From positions 35,293-99,292 of the forward strand of contig CAINFC010000148.1 of NCBI GenBank assembly GCA_903847975.1: a DNA stretch of 64,000 nt, given 5' to 3'. Source of the DNA: an uncultured Acidobacteriota bacterium (GTDB taxonomy: Bacteria > Acidobacteriota > UBA6911 > CAINFC01). A program made the position numbers and the translations under genes. Positions 54,020-63,884 of this stretch are shown here, in pieces. The notes beneath the pieces were generated by a model. It was given only the letters and a program-made list of their open reading frames with translations, searched no databases and was not told the origin of the DNA. How positions within the stretch are numbered: the first letter of the stretch is position 1; every line of letters begins with the position of its first letter.

Positions 54020-57007
54020 TCAATTCCTTCGAGAAAAGGGCCAAAGCGATTTCAACCGCTGGGCGGTGTGCGGAACCAGGGCCAGTCCGACCTCCAGGCA
54101 GGTTCCTTTCCCCGGATGGCTTTTAACCCGGAAGGTGGCCCCCAGCTCATCCGCCCGCTCCTTCATGCCCTGCAATCCAAATCCCCCCTTGTCGGAAGGG
54201 CGGATCAGCGACGGCGTAAAGCCGCATCCGTTGTCCTGGATCCGCAAAGTGACCCCCTTGGATTCGAACCGCAATTCGACCTCGATGCGACCGGCCTGGG
54301 CGTGCTTCAGCGAGTTCAGAATGGCCTCCTGACCGATGCGGGTCAATTGATCTTCCACGGTTCCGTCCAGCGGGCAGGGCGATCCGGTCTGATGGAATTT
54401 GAAAGAAACGCGGCTGCCCATGGTGCGGGCAAATTGCGACAACCGGGCCAGGACGCCCTTGCGCTCCAGGGCATGGTGACGCAGGTCCCAGACATATTGC
54501 CGGACTTCCTCCAGGCAGCTGCGGGCCAGGGTATTGGCCTGATCCAGGTGCTCTTCGGCGGATTGCGGAGACGCAAAAAGCATCTGTTTTCCCGCTTCCA
54601 GCTGCACCGATATGCCGGCAAAACCCTGGGCCAGCGTGTCGTGGATTTCCCTGGCGATCCGGTTGCGCTCGTCGGTCACCGCGGCAAATTCGGCCCGGAT
54701 CCGGTTCAGTCGCAGAAGGTAAAGGCCATAGGTTCCCCCGAGAAAGCAGGCGGCACAGGAAAAGTAAAACCAATAGGTCTGATAGAAATGAGGCTCCAGC
54801 TCCAGGCCGACGCTGGCCCCCTCTTCATTCCATAAACCGTCGCCATTGGCGGCACTGACGCGAAACCGGTATTTCCCGGGAGGCAGGTTGAAGAAAGAAG
54901 CGATACGCCGCGAGCCGGCCTGAGTCCATTCCGGATCGTATCCCTCCAGCCGGTATCGAAACGTTACTTTCTGGGGTGCAACAAAGCTCAGGGCCGTGTA
55001 TTCGAATTCCAGATTTCCTTTTCCCGGAGACAGCCGTATTTCGTCATTCCATGAAATATCGCGGCCGTCGGCCGCCACGCGTTCGATGACTACCGGTGGA
55101 ATGACCCGATTGCTCATCGCCGGCTGCGGGTTGATGACCGCGATTCCCTTGACGGTAGGGAACCAGAGCCTGCCATCCTGCGTTTTCCAGCCGGCAGGCT
55201 GCGTAGGACCGGCGCATTCCGGGCTCTTCAGGCCATCCGCGGATGTATAGGCGACATGGCGAACGGAGGGGATCCGGCCGGCCGAATAGGCTTCCAGATC
55301 CTGCTTGCTGACCCGGAAGATTCCCCGGCTGCAGCTCAACCAGAGATTGTCGTAGGAATCCTCCAGCACGCGGAACAGCACATTGTCGAAAAGTCCGTCC
55401 CTGGCGGTAAAGGAGCGTATGCCGCCGCCGTGCAGCTGGCTCAGCCCCCCGGCGGTTGCCAGCCAGAGATCCCCCGCAGCATCCTCGTGAATGGCGTGCA
55501 CCGCCTCCGAGGCCAGGCCGTCCTCAACGGTGTAGACCCGGTGGCGGCCGGATTGCAGGCAGGCCAGCCCGGCCCGGGTCGCCAGCCAGAGACGCCCCTG
55601 GCGATCCTCGTGGATGGCAAAGATGTACTTCAGATTGAAGGGGAGCTCGAACTGTTTGACCAGGCGGGACCCTTCCATAAAATTCAGCCGCATGCCGGTA
55701 GCGACCACCAGCCCCTGGCTTGTTGCGCCGATGGCAGAAACATGAGGATATTTCAATAGAGAGGTCCGATGGACGAACCTGCCTTCCCAAAACTGCACCA
55801 GGCCGCTGTAGGAGCCGATCCACAGGCTGCCGTCCCCGGCCTCGGCGATCGGTCCGATTTCCGTTCCCAAAAGGCCTTCCCGAGTCGACAGGCGGGTCCA
55901 GTGGTCGTCCTCGAAGCGATTCAGCTGGCCCCCTTTATTGCCCGCCCAGACACGTCCCCGGCGATCCTGGAAGACCGTGTTTACGCTGTCCTCGGCCAGG
56001 CCTTCCGGAATGCCGTAGTGCACGAACCGATTTTCGCTGAGCTTGTTGAGTCCGTTCTCCGTGCCGATCCAGAGGTTCCCTTCCCGGTCCTCGGTGATGC
56101 AGAGGATGTTCTGGTCGGAGAGTCCGTCCGCAGGGGCTAATGCGGACAGCTGCCGGGAGATCAACCGGGCCAGGCCGCCTCCCAGGGTGCCGATCCATAC
56201 CGCTTTCTCGCGGTCCTGATAAATCGATTGTATCCGGTCGGCGGGCAAGCCCTCCTTCACAGTAATCCGGTGGATCCGGTCATCGGCGATGCGGAACAGG
56301 CCCAGGTCGGAAGTTCCAGCCCAGACCTCTCCGTCCTCCCCCGGCCGGAGACAGGAGATAGCGGCCCGGTCTGCCGGAGACGGCAGAGGGAACCGGCTCA
56401 ACTTCCCCCGATCCCATCGGTCCAGTCCGCGCCTGGTACCGATCCACAGGACTCCCTTGAGATCTTCACAAAGAGAAAGAACGTGCTTGTCCGAAAGGCC
56501 GTTTTTCTCGGTCAGACTGGAGAAGGTCCCCTGACGGAAGCAAATCAGGCCGCCGCCATAGGTGCCGATCCAGACCGTTCCATCCCGGCCTTCCTGAATG
56601 GCGCGGATGCGCTCATGCGCCAGTCCTTCCTGATCGGTGTAACAGGTCCACCGGCTTCCCTGCACCCGGCATAACCCGCCGCCGTCCGTCCCGACCCACA
56701 AGGCGCCATCCCGCGATTCCAGCAAACAGGAAATGCGCGTGTCGCGGAGTCCCGGCGCATTCTGATCCAGGGAGGCGACGAAGCGGATGCCGTCAAACCG
56801 GGCCAGGCCGCCGTGCGTGGCCACCCTCAGGTACCCCTCGCCCGTTTGCAGGATGGCTTGAATCGTCTGGTGCGGCAGTCCGTCTCGAACCCTCCAGACA
56901 TCCAGTTTGAACTGCGTCAAGGGCTTCTGGGGATCCAGGGGAAAAACAGTCCGGCCGCAGCTCAGTGCGACCAGGAGAAAAGAAATCCGTAAAAGGGCGG
57001 CGCTCAT
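54020..57007 (-). CDS. Reg_prop (beta-propeller) membrane sensor histidine kinase
   Basis: 995 residues. A signal peptide (MSAALLRISFLLVALSCG) leads into about 14 two-component-regulator propeller repeats of the DRQGRLWLATRAGL kind (about 40-640) and a Y_Y_Y beta-sandwich domain (about 650-725). One membrane helix (about 730-757) precedes HisKA_3 with His789 (RIAREIHDTLAQGFAG) and a HATPase ending in GFGLQGMKERADELG. It senses a ligand outside and phosphorylates the LuxR-type regulator encoded next. The start opening LDPQKPLTQFKLDVWRVRDGL is typical of the family. Its first 215 bases overlap the end of the beta-helix gene in another frame. Confidence 0.93.
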   Translation of the reverse strand: MSAALLRISFLLVALSCGRTVFPLDPQKPLTQFKLDVWRVRDGLPHQTIQAILQTGEGYLRVATHGGLARFDGIRFVASLDQNAPGLRDTRISCLLESRDGALWVGTDGGGLCRVQGSRWTCYTDQEGLAHERIRAIQEGRDGTVWIGTYGGGLICFRQGTFSSLTEKNGLSDKHVLSLCEDLKGVLWIGTRRGLDRWDRGKLSRFPLPSPADRAAISCLRPGEDGEVWAGTSDLGLFRIADDRIHRITVKEGLPADRIQSIYQDREKAVWIGTLGGGLARLISRQLSALAPADGLSDQNILCITEDREGNLWIGTENGLNKLSENRFVHYGIPEGLAEDSVNTVFQDRRGRVWAGNKGGQLNRFEDDHWTRLSTREGLLGTEIGPIAEAGDGSLWIGSYSGLVQFWEGRFVHRTSLLKYPHVSAIGATSQGLVVATGMRLNFMEGSRLVKQFELPFNLKYIFAIHEDRQGRLWLATRAGLACLQSGRHRVYTVEDGLASEAVHAIHEDAAGDLWLATAGGLSQLHGGGIRSFTARDGLFDNVLFRVLEDSYDNLWLSCSRGIFRVSKQDLEAYSAGRIPSVRHVAYTSADGLKSPECAGPTQPAGWKTQDGRLWFPTVKGIAVINPQPAMSNRVIPPVVIERVAADGRDISWNDEIRLSPGKGNLEFEYTALSFVAPQKVTFRYRLEGYDPEWTQAGSRRIASFFNLPPGKYRFRVSAANGDGLWNEEGASVGLELEPHFYQTYWFYFSCAACFLGGTYGLYLLRLNRIRAEFAAVTDERNRIAREIHDTLAQGFAGISVQLEAGKQMLFASPQSAEEHLDQANTLARSCLEEVRQYVWDLRHHALERKGVLARLSQFARTMGSRVSFKFHQTGSPCPLDGTVEDQLTRIGQEAILNSLKHAQAGRIEVELRFESKGVTLRIQDNGCGFTPSLIRPSDKGGFGLQGMKERADELGATFRVKSHPGKGTCLEVGLALVPHTAQRLKSLWPFSRRN

Positions 57008-60000
57008 ACAAATTCCTGTCCAGCGTCGAAAGCAGATCCGGCTGGAAATATACCTTCAATCCGGGATTTATGCACGAATATACGGACCCGGTCCATTGGT
57101 GCGGACCGACATCCTGCCTGCCGGCCGGCAGGGGATTCCCCCAGAAATCCAGCGCCCCGGGATCGGGAATCGCCAGGCCCCGCTTTATGCAGGGCGAGTC
57201 GTTCTGGAGCCGGTAGCCGCCCAGCGTTTCCAATCCCGCTCCGCCGCTTCCCGGATTCACCAGCAGGGGATCTTCGCTGAAATTGTCATGGTAAATATGA
57301 AACTCCCCGGCAGGCATGCTCTGAGGATCGCCGGCGGGACGCTGTCCGAAAAAGCAGTTGTTGCGCATCCTGCGAGTCGTCTGCCGCAGGGTGCCGTTAT
57401 TGGAATTCAGATTATAGGAGGCGGTGGGGCTCAGATTATAAATAATATTATTATCGAAACTGTAGCTTTGTCTACCGGTGAAATTGCCCCCCTGGCGCAC
57501 ATGGGTTTCCCACAGAATTTGCGGGGAAAGGTGGGAAGGGACATAGACCAGGTTGTTGTAGATGGCTGCGCTGGCGAAATTGTAATTGATATTGAAAATT
57601 CGCCCCTGGTCATTGCGGCTGATATTGTAGCGCACCACGATATCCCTGTCTCTGGCAGTCGTACAAAGAGTGATCAGGCCGAACTTGTTGTCGTGGCTGT
57701 AGTTGTATTGCCAGATGGTCCCCGGGCTGTCCAGATCGGCATCGAAGGCGCTGCCGTCCATGTCCGCCGTGGCGCGGTTCAGGTAGCCTTCATTGAACTG
57801 GAAGACGGTGCCATAACAGCTGCGGGCAAACACCTGGTTGCCGCTTTCGCAGCGGAAGGCCGTATCCCACACCGTGTTGCGCTGCACCAGGCCGCCGTCC
57901 AGCTGCCGGACAATGACCGCATTTTTGCCTATATCATGGATTTTATTATTTTGAAGAACCACCTGCGTGAATTTGATGGCGTCCCACCCCGGGTCGCGCG
58001 GGTAGACCCTACCGTTGCCCTTGGTGTAGATCCCGGTGCTGTCGATGCCGTAGATTTCGCATCCGTCCACCAGCAGATCGTGAAACCGGGCGCCATGGGA
58101 TGAATCGGTCACCTCGAATCCGATGCCGGCGGAATCCTTGCCCCGATTGTAATTTTCGCCCAGAGCCAGCAGTCCGCGCACGTCATGGATGACCATCTGC
58201 CGAAGGTAGATGTGCTCCACGAAGGCCCCCCGGGCTTCCACAAAAATCCCCCGCCGCGTCCGGTCGTTGAGCTTCGACGGGTTCCGGTTGCTTAATTCCA
58301 GCCGGCTGATTTCCCAGAAAGACTGGTTGAGGAGATGAAGCGCATTGGTGTCCTCCGCAGAGGCCTGAATTTTCGGCAGGCCGCCGGTTCCATAGCGGTC
58401 GATCCGGATAGGCATCTCCCGGGTACCGGACCCGGTGGGGCTCAGATGTCCGTTCCAGGTGCAGCCGGAGCGGAAAAGAATGCTATCTCCGGGACGGAAG
58501 GAGGAGGCCTGATTGACCTTTTCGAGCGTTTTCCAGGCCGTGCCTGGGCTCCGTCCGTCCCGGGCATCGTCGCCCTGCTCACAATCGATATAGAAGGCCG
58601 CCCCGGCGGAAGAAAGGCCCGGAACGGCGCCGCCTTCTGCAGGGGCGGCATCCCCGGAGGAAATCTCATGAGCCCCCCGGTCGGGCTGTCGGCGGTACAG
58701 GGCATTGCCCCGGAAATCCCGGCCCCCGTTTTCGGGAATTTCGGCCCCGGAATTCGCACAGGGGGATTCCGGCCGCAGCCGGTAGGCGTCCGCGGTCTGC
58801 CGTCCGACGGCAGCTCCGCCGGGGGAAACGAACAGAGGATCGGCCGTCAGCTTTTGGGGATCCGGCGGCTCATGGTCCGGGTGATGGCCCCAGAAACAGT
58901 TGTGCGAAAAAGTAATTTCTTTGCTGTCACCCCAGAGATAGGTACCCTGCCCCATGTTGGCGATAATGTTGTTGAAAAACCTTACGCGGGAGGCGTAGCC
59001 GGGCGACTTGCCGAAAATGTCGAACTCGACGATCCTCGGCTTCAGACCCGGCCCGATATAGATGGTGTTGTTGTAGATCGAGACATCCGTGACCGGCCCG
59101 TCAAAACCGATGACCCGATCCGTCTCGTTCTGGCTGATGTTGTAGCGCACCACGGTTCCCACGTTGTAACCGCGGGGAGGCCTGGATTCCGGATTGTTGC
59201 ACAGGTTCACCAGGCCCCCTCCGTTCTCGTGACTGTAATTGTATTGAATCAGGGTCCCTTCGCTGTTGTAATCGCTGTCGAAAGCGGCCCCCTCGATCTT
59301 CTCAAACCGGGTCTGGTAAACCTCGTTGAACTGGATGACGGCGTCCCGGCAGCCGAATACGTAAAGGGCGTTGCCATGAAGCCGGGCGGCCGCTTTTTCG
59401 ATGCGGTTGTACTCGATGACCGGGGCCTCCGATGCCCGTATGCCGATGGCGTTTTTGCCGATATCGGACAGACGGTTGTTCCGGATGCGGACACCGGTGT
59501 TGCGAAGTTCGGGCCAGCGGGCATCCCGGGGGTGAGGAGTGAAATCGGACCAGGTATAAAGGCCGGTATTGTCGACGCTTTCCACCGTGCATCCTTCTAC
59601 CAGGATATCGTCGAACCGCGTCGGCAGAAGGGTGCCGCGCACTTCAAAGGCGATCCCCCCGGTCGTTTTGGAAACAATATCCGCCCCCAGCTTTCCCCGG
59701 ACATGGTGAACATCCAGGCCGACCAGGTGAATATGGGTCAATGCCCGCCCGAGATTACTGCCCTCCACCAGTACGCCGCGGCGAAGCCCTTCCGCGGGGC
59801 CGTCGTTGGTGATCTCCAGGTTGGCGATTTCCCAATGCTCCTGATTGTACAGATGGACAGCGGCCGGTTCGCCGCTGCCCCGAATGATTGGCTTGGGCCC
59901 GGCCCCGTACCGGTCGATCCGGATCGGCTGGCCGGGCTTTCCGGAACCCTTGGGCTGCAGTCTCCCCCTCCACGTGCCGCCCGCTTTCAAAACCAGCCGG

Positions 60001-60206
60001 TCGCCGGCCTGGAAGGAAACGGCATTCGCCTTTTCGAGAGTTCTCCAGGCGGAATCGGCGCCAAGCCCGGAATTCCTGTCATCGCCCGAAGAGGAATCCA
60101 GGTAATAAACCGAGGAGGGGGCCGCTGGCGCTGGGACGCGGACCATCTCCCCGCAGACCGCGGCCAGCCATACCGGCAGAATCCTCATCCAGCGGCGATG
60201 GGGCAC
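56793..60206 (-). CDS. Secreted tandem-duplicated right-handed parallel beta-helix protein
   Basis: 1137 residues starting at GTG 60206 (AAAGGAG about 6 bases upstream), with a signal peptide to about residue 28. Two homologous halves follow, about 30-530 and 545-1040. Each opens with VYYLD/FYIDC, a GDD segment, AWRTLEKAN/AWKTLEKVN and GSG..PIRIDRYG. Each then has many beta-helix rungs (RYNISQNE, NNTIYI, NYSHENGGG) and ends in a DFRGN/DFWGNPL..GRQPDRG/DVGPHQ motif. The fold suits a polysaccharide lyase, hydrolase or binder. After Trp at 57093 about 99 residues continue without similarity and overlap the kinase gene by 215 bases. A one-base shift would meet TAA at 57068-57070, so a frameshift is possible. 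Confidence 0.85.
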   Translation of the reverse strand: MPHRRWMRILPVWLAAVCGEMVRVPAPAAPSSVYYLDSSSGDDRNSGLGADSAWRTLEKANAVSFQAGDRLVLKAGGTWRGRLQPKGSGKPGQPIRIDRYGAGPKPIIRGSGEPAAVHLYNQEHWEIANLEITNDGPAEGLRRGVLVEGSNLGRALTHIHLVGLDVHHVRGKLGADIVSKTTGGIAFEVRGTLLPTRFDDILVEGCTVESVDNTGLYTWSDFTPHPRDARWPELRNTGVRIRNNRLSDIGKNAIGIRASEAPVIEYNRIEKAAARLHGNALYVFGCRDAVIQFNEVYQTRFEKIEGAAFDSDYNSEGTLIQYNYSHENGGGLVNLCNNPESRPPRGYNVGTVVRYNISQNETDRVIGFDGPVTDVSIYNNTIYIGPGLKPRIVEFDIFGKSPGYASRVRFFNNIIANMGQGTYLWGDSKEITFSHNCFWGHHPDHEPPDPQKLTADPLFVSPGGAAVGRQTADAYRLRPESPCANSGAEIPENGGRDFRGNALYRRQPDRGAHEISSGDAAPAEGGAVPGLSSAGAAFYIDCEQGDDARDGRSPGTAWKTLEKVNQASSFRPGDSILFRSGCTWNGHLSPTGSGTREMPIRIDRYGTGGLPKIQASAEDTNALHLLNQSFWEISRLELSNRNPSKLNDRTRRGIFVEARGAFVEHIYLRQMVIHDVRGLLALGENYNRGKDSAGIGFEVTDSSHGARFHDLLVDGCEIYGIDSTGIYTKGNGRVYPRDPGWDAIKFTQVVLQNNKIHDIGKNAVIVRQLDGGLVQRNTVWDTAFRCESGNQVFARSCYGTVFQFNEGYLNRATADMDGSAFDADLDSPGTIWQYNYSHDNKFGLITLCTTARDRDIVVRYNISRNDQGRIFNINYNFASAAIYNNLVYVPSHLSPQILWETHVRQGGNFTGRQSYSFDNNIIYNLSPTASYNLNSNNGTLRQTTRRMRNNCFFGQRPAGDPQSMPAGEFHIYHDNFSEDPLLVNPGSGGAGLETLGGYRLQNDSPCIKRGLAIPDPGALDFWGNPLPAGRQDVGPHQWTGSVYSCINPGLKVYFQPDLLSTLDRNLYERRPFTDFFSPGRTELRPDCFSPGSPEALDAVQTGCLEGSRRTAAPDDSSHPANGRGVPEGGHARRPGPV

Positions 60207-60219
60207 GGGGCGCTCCTTT

Positions 60220-63200
60220 CTAGAAATAGAGTTTGGCCTGCATCTGAATCACCCGACCGCCTCCGGACTTGGTCTGGATCAGTCCGAATGTCGAATTGGA
60301 GAGGTTCGAATTCGGGTTGTTCCAGTTGGCGTGGTTGAAGACGTTGGAAAAATCGGATCGGATCTGAAAGCGAATCCCTTCCTTGATGGGGAAGTTTTTC
60401 AACACGGCGGCGCTGGCATTGAACTGATGCGGTCCGCGTACCGCGTTGCGCGGCAGACTGCCGAATATATAAGGATTGTCGGAGCTGGGCGCCGGCGGAT
60501 TGACGAAGGCGCTCTTGTCCATCCATTGCACCTGGAACTGTCCCAGCTTCTGCCGCAGATAGTTGATGGCTCCGGCCTGGTTGGGGCGATCTCCGCCGAA
60601 GCCGTCGAAGTTCCAGTCCGTACCGATGGTGACATTGATCGGATCGCCGTCGGTCCAGCTGAAATTGCCGGAGAGTTCCCATCCGCCTAAAGCGCTCTTC
60701 ATCAGCTGGCTGCGGTTGCTGAAACGGGGCAGCGGATAGTTGAAAAAGCCGCGAATCTGCTGGCGGGGCACGATGGAAGCCATATCCCCGCGGATGTTGC
60801 GGGGGTTGGCGGTCCAGGCGGTGGCGCTGTTGTCGATGCCCACTTCCTGCCCTTCCGTGGAATTGCCGGTGCTCATGGAACGCTGCAGCGTATACGTGAG
60901 CCGGGCAAAAACATTTTTTCGGTTCAGGGAGGTAATGACCTGCCACGCGTCGTAGTTCTCGTTCGAATCGGTGGAGATCAGGTTAATGCCCAGCCACGTT
61001 TTGTTCGGACGCCTGGCATTGACGTTGCCGGTACTGGCATTGCTGGCCCAGAGCGCCAGGTTATTGTCGCGTACCGACCAGCCGTGGCGAGCACGGTTCC
61101 CCACATAGGCGGTTTCTACGAAAAAGCCATGCAGGATCTGACGTTGAAAGGTGACGTTAAACTGCCACTGGTGGGGGGAGGAGAGATCCGGACTGTAGCC
61201 GGTAATCGCCGACGGGGACCAGGTCTTCTTGGCCGGGTCGGGGCTGAAGCTGGGCATGGTGCAGCCGGGAAACTGGCAGGCCGTGTCTCCGGAATTCAGA
61301 TGGGCGGTTCCCCATGGATTGGAAAGATCCGCATGGGTACCCTGAATGGTCGGTGCAGCTACAATGCTGGCCAGCTGCTCAATGATGCTCAAGGGGGGGT
61401 AGGCATAATACAATCCGCCACCAAGCTTCAGCACGGTTTTCCCATTGCCGAACAGATCCCAGGCAAGGCCCAGGCGGGGCGCGAAGTTCAGGCGGGGCTG
61501 GGTTCGCAGACTTTTAGGAATGCCCCGGTCCCCTTCAAAGGCCACCCCCAGGGGAGCCATGGGATACTGATCGGACTGATGTCCGGCCACGTAGCCGGCC
61601 AGCATCGTCTGGGAAGTCTGGTTGCCGTACAGTTCGTAGCGCAGGCCGGGAGTCAAGGTGATCCGCTTCCCTAACTGGAACTGGTCCTGGACGAAAAAGA
61701 AACCGGCCAGCCCTTTGAAAAGACTGTCGGTAACTCCGGTGGCCTGAAAGCTGCTCAATCGCCCCATGAGAAAATCGGACCAGGCATAGGCGAACTGCAG
61801 ATCGCCGGAGGCCGTGGACAGGCTGGGCCATGGTCCGGTGATGGGCTGCGCCGTATTGGAGTAGGAGCCATTGAAGCTGATCTGTCCGTTTTCGTAATTG
61901 AGAAAACGGGAGTAGCGCGAGGATTGCACCTCGCCGCCGAAGCGTATGTTATGCCGCCCCAGGATCCAGCTGGTGGTGTTGAGAAAACGCAGATTCTGCT
62001 GCAAAATGTCCGAAAACTGGGCTCCCCGCGCGGAAGGGCCGCCGCTGATAAAAAGGGATGGCAGCGTCTTGGGAACACCAGGAGAGGTTTCCGGCCAGAC
62101 CCCCCCCAGGGTAGCCAGGTTCTCGGGTTCTCCGGTGCGCTCCCGCGTGGAAAAAAGCCGGCCCATGGCGACCCGGTTTTCCAGCACCATATTCGCCGTG
62201 GGAGTCCATACGTGCCGCACGGAGAAGGTGTGCTGCCGGGCGCCGGTAAGGGTCAATCCGCCCCAGCCGGGGATATTATTGGTCAAACCCGAGGTTCCGT
62301 CCGGATACTCCTTGTTGCCACCGCTGGTCATATAGGATCCGGCCAGCTGGTGTTTTTCGCTGACCTTATAATCGATTTTGCCCAGCCATTCGTTGCTGTG
62401 AGCCGGTCGCAAAAAGGGCCAGAAGAAACGCCCGAGAACGGGGTCGTTGCTGTATTCCGGGATGGTCGGCAGCCTGGTGGCCAGCTTGGCGGCAATCGGG
62501 TTGATAAGGTTGGCGGGAATCGTTTTCCCGATGGGCGTCTTGGTCCCGGGCAGGAAAGCCTTGATGGTGAAATTGGGGACCGCGCTGAAGTCCCCGCCGA
62601 CCATGGCCTTGGTCGGAAACCGGGTTCCGCTCTGCTGGGAAGGATCGTTGTCATAGAAGTGCTGGAAGGAGGCAAAATAAAAAAGGCGGTTCTTTTTAAT
62701 GGGCCCGCCCACCGTACCGCCCATCCATTTCTGTACGTCGGTCGGCCGCGGACTTCCGTTGGTATTGGCGCTCCAGGTATTGGCGTTCAGGCTGGTGACA
62801 TGGGTGGCAAAAAAGGCCGTCCCGTGCAGGTTGTTGGTCCCCGACTTGGTAATGGCGTTCATGCTCATGCCGGGCTCTTTCCCGAACTCCGCGGAAGCAC
62901 TGGAAGCAATGACCTGCACCTCCTGGATGGTGTCCGGGTTGGGCATCTGCAGGGCCTGCAGGCGCCAGGCGCCCATGTTTTCCGAGCCGTCGATATAAAA
63001 AACGCTCTGGCTGCGCCGCGAGCCACCGCCGACCGCAAAATTGCCGGACAGATCGATGACCTGGGATCCCCCGGCGGTAACGCCCTGAACCTGACGAACC
63101 CCCGGAATCATTTCCACCAGCGTAGTGATATCGCGATTGAGGGAGGGCAGGTCCACCACCATTTTGGATTCGACATTGGTGGCCACCTCGGTATGAGTGA

Positions 63201-63597
63201 CATCCAGCCCCACCAGGGCGCCGGTGACAACTACCTGATCGGTGATTTCCCCAACGGTCAGGACAAAGTCGAGCTTGACCGATTTATTCAGCTCGACATT
63301 GAAATTCTGGCTGACGGTTTTAAATCCTTTCAGCGAGGCGGTAATCTTATAGGCACCCGGCTTGACCGAGTTGAATCGATAAGTGCCTTCGGACCCGGAC
63401 GAAGCGGATTGGGCGATGCCGGTGTCCAGGTTGGCCAGCTCGACGCTGGCGTCGGGAATCACGGCGCCGGTCGAATCCTTGATCGTCCCTTCCACCGAGC
63501 CGGTGAGCTGCTGCCCGAAAAGCAGGCCGGGTACGGCGGCCCAAAAACTCAGGATAACAAGTACAACCGAACATTGGCGATAAAAGCGAGAGCCCAT
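60220..63597 (-). CDS. TonB-dependent receptor with carboxypeptidase-regulatory-like N-terminus (Oar-like)
   Basis: 1125 residues, an outer-membrane importer. The signal peptide ends near LLFGQ. The CarboxypepD_reg domain (about 30-115) reads SVEGTIKDSTGAVIPDASVE and GSYRF-type loops. The plug domain (about 120-290) has VVDLPSLNRDITTLVEMIPG, and the barrel runs to a C-terminal Phe (QAKLYF), as for BAM-inserted proteins. The start is ATG 63597 with a fine AAGGAGG. The beta-helix gene follows after 13 bases. Such receptors are very numerous in Acidobacteriota and take up glycans or peptides; the cargo here is unknown but context favours a glycan. Confidence 0.93.
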   Translation of the reverse strand: MGSRFYRQCSVVLVILSFWAAVPGLLFGQQLTGSVEGTIKDSTGAVIPDASVELANLDTGIAQSASSGSEGTYRFNSVKPGAYKITASLKGFKTVSQNFNVELNKSVKLDFVLTVGEITDQVVVTGALVGLDVTHTEVATNVESKMVVDLPSLNRDITTLVEMIPGVRQVQGVTAGGSQVIDLSGNFAVGGGSRRSQSVFYIDGSENMGAWRLQALQMPNPDTIQEVQVIASSASAEFGKEPGMSMNAITKSGTNNLHGTAFFATHVTSLNANTWSANTNGSPRPTDVQKWMGGTVGGPIKKNRLFYFASFQHFYDNDPSQQSGTRFPTKAMVGGDFSAVPNFTIKAFLPGTKTPIGKTIPANLINPIAAKLATRLPTIPEYSNDPVLGRFFWPFLRPAHSNEWLGKIDYKVSEKHQLAGSYMTSGGNKEYPDGTSGLTNNIPGWGGLTLTGARQHTFSVRHVWTPTANMVLENRVAMGRLFSTRERTGEPENLATLGGVWPETSPGVPKTLPSLFISGGPSARGAQFSDILQQNLRFLNTTSWILGRHNIRFGGEVQSSRYSRFLNYENGQISFNGSYSNTAQPITGPWPSLSTASGDLQFAYAWSDFLMGRLSSFQATGVTDSLFKGLAGFFFVQDQFQLGKRITLTPGLRYELYGNQTSQTMLAGYVAGHQSDQYPMAPLGVAFEGDRGIPKSLRTQPRLNFAPRLGLAWDLFGNGKTVLKLGGGLYYAYPPLSIIEQLASIVAAPTIQGTHADLSNPWGTAHLNSGDTACQFPGCTMPSFSPDPAKKTWSPSAITGYSPDLSSPHQWQFNVTFQRQILHGFFVETAYVGNRARHGWSVRDNNLALWASNASTGNVNARRPNKTWLGINLISTDSNENYDAWQVITSLNRKNVFARLTYTLQRSMSTGNSTEGQEVGIDNSATAWTANPRNIRGDMASIVPRQQIRGFFNYPLPRFSNRSQLMKSALGGWELSGNFSWTDGDPINVTIGTDWNFDGFGGDRPNQAGAINYLRQKLGQFQVQWMDKSAFVNPPAPSSDNPYIFGSLPRNAVRGPHQFNASAAVLKNFPIKEGIRFQIRSDFSNVFNHANWNNPNSNLSNSTFGLIQTKSGGGRVIQMQAKLYF

Positions 63598-63746
63598 ACA
63601 TTCCTCCTTCTGTGAAAAAAGCCGCCCAGTGGCATTCCAACGGCCGGCAGAATTCATTTTATCGAAGAGAAGAGTTTTTTTGCACTATCGAAAGATAGGG
63701 TGCGCCGGCAAAAAGTCCCCATCACCTTGCGACAAGCCCTTCCGCC

Positions 63747-63842
63747 TTTTTTCCCGCTCTTCCTTTCTTCCTGTAAGCCTATTCTTTCATAGGAAGATGG
63801 GAAGATCAGGAAGGAAGAAAGAAGCCGTCCGTATATTTCGGA
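63747..63842. repeat. Family A repeat, full copy with flanks
   Basis: Arms CTTTTTTCCCGCTCTTCC, TTTCTTCCTGT and AGGAAGATGGGAAGATCAGG flank a short AT-richer loop. GAAGCCGTCCGTATATTTCG follows, as at 19649. The left flank has TTGCGACAAGCCCTTCCGCC. It occupies the region upstream of the TonB-receptor gene (63598-64000), which contains no gene. Confidence 0.85.
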
Positions 63843-63884
63843 AGGGAAGAGGGACTTTTTTCGAACTTGTCAGATCGGATGGCG

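Noticed and set aside
63685..63698. CTATC-GAAA-GATAG hairpin as a terminator or riboswitch upstream of the TonB receptor
   Set aside because: The stem is only five base pairs, has no T tract downstream on the relevant strand and no conserved aptamer features.
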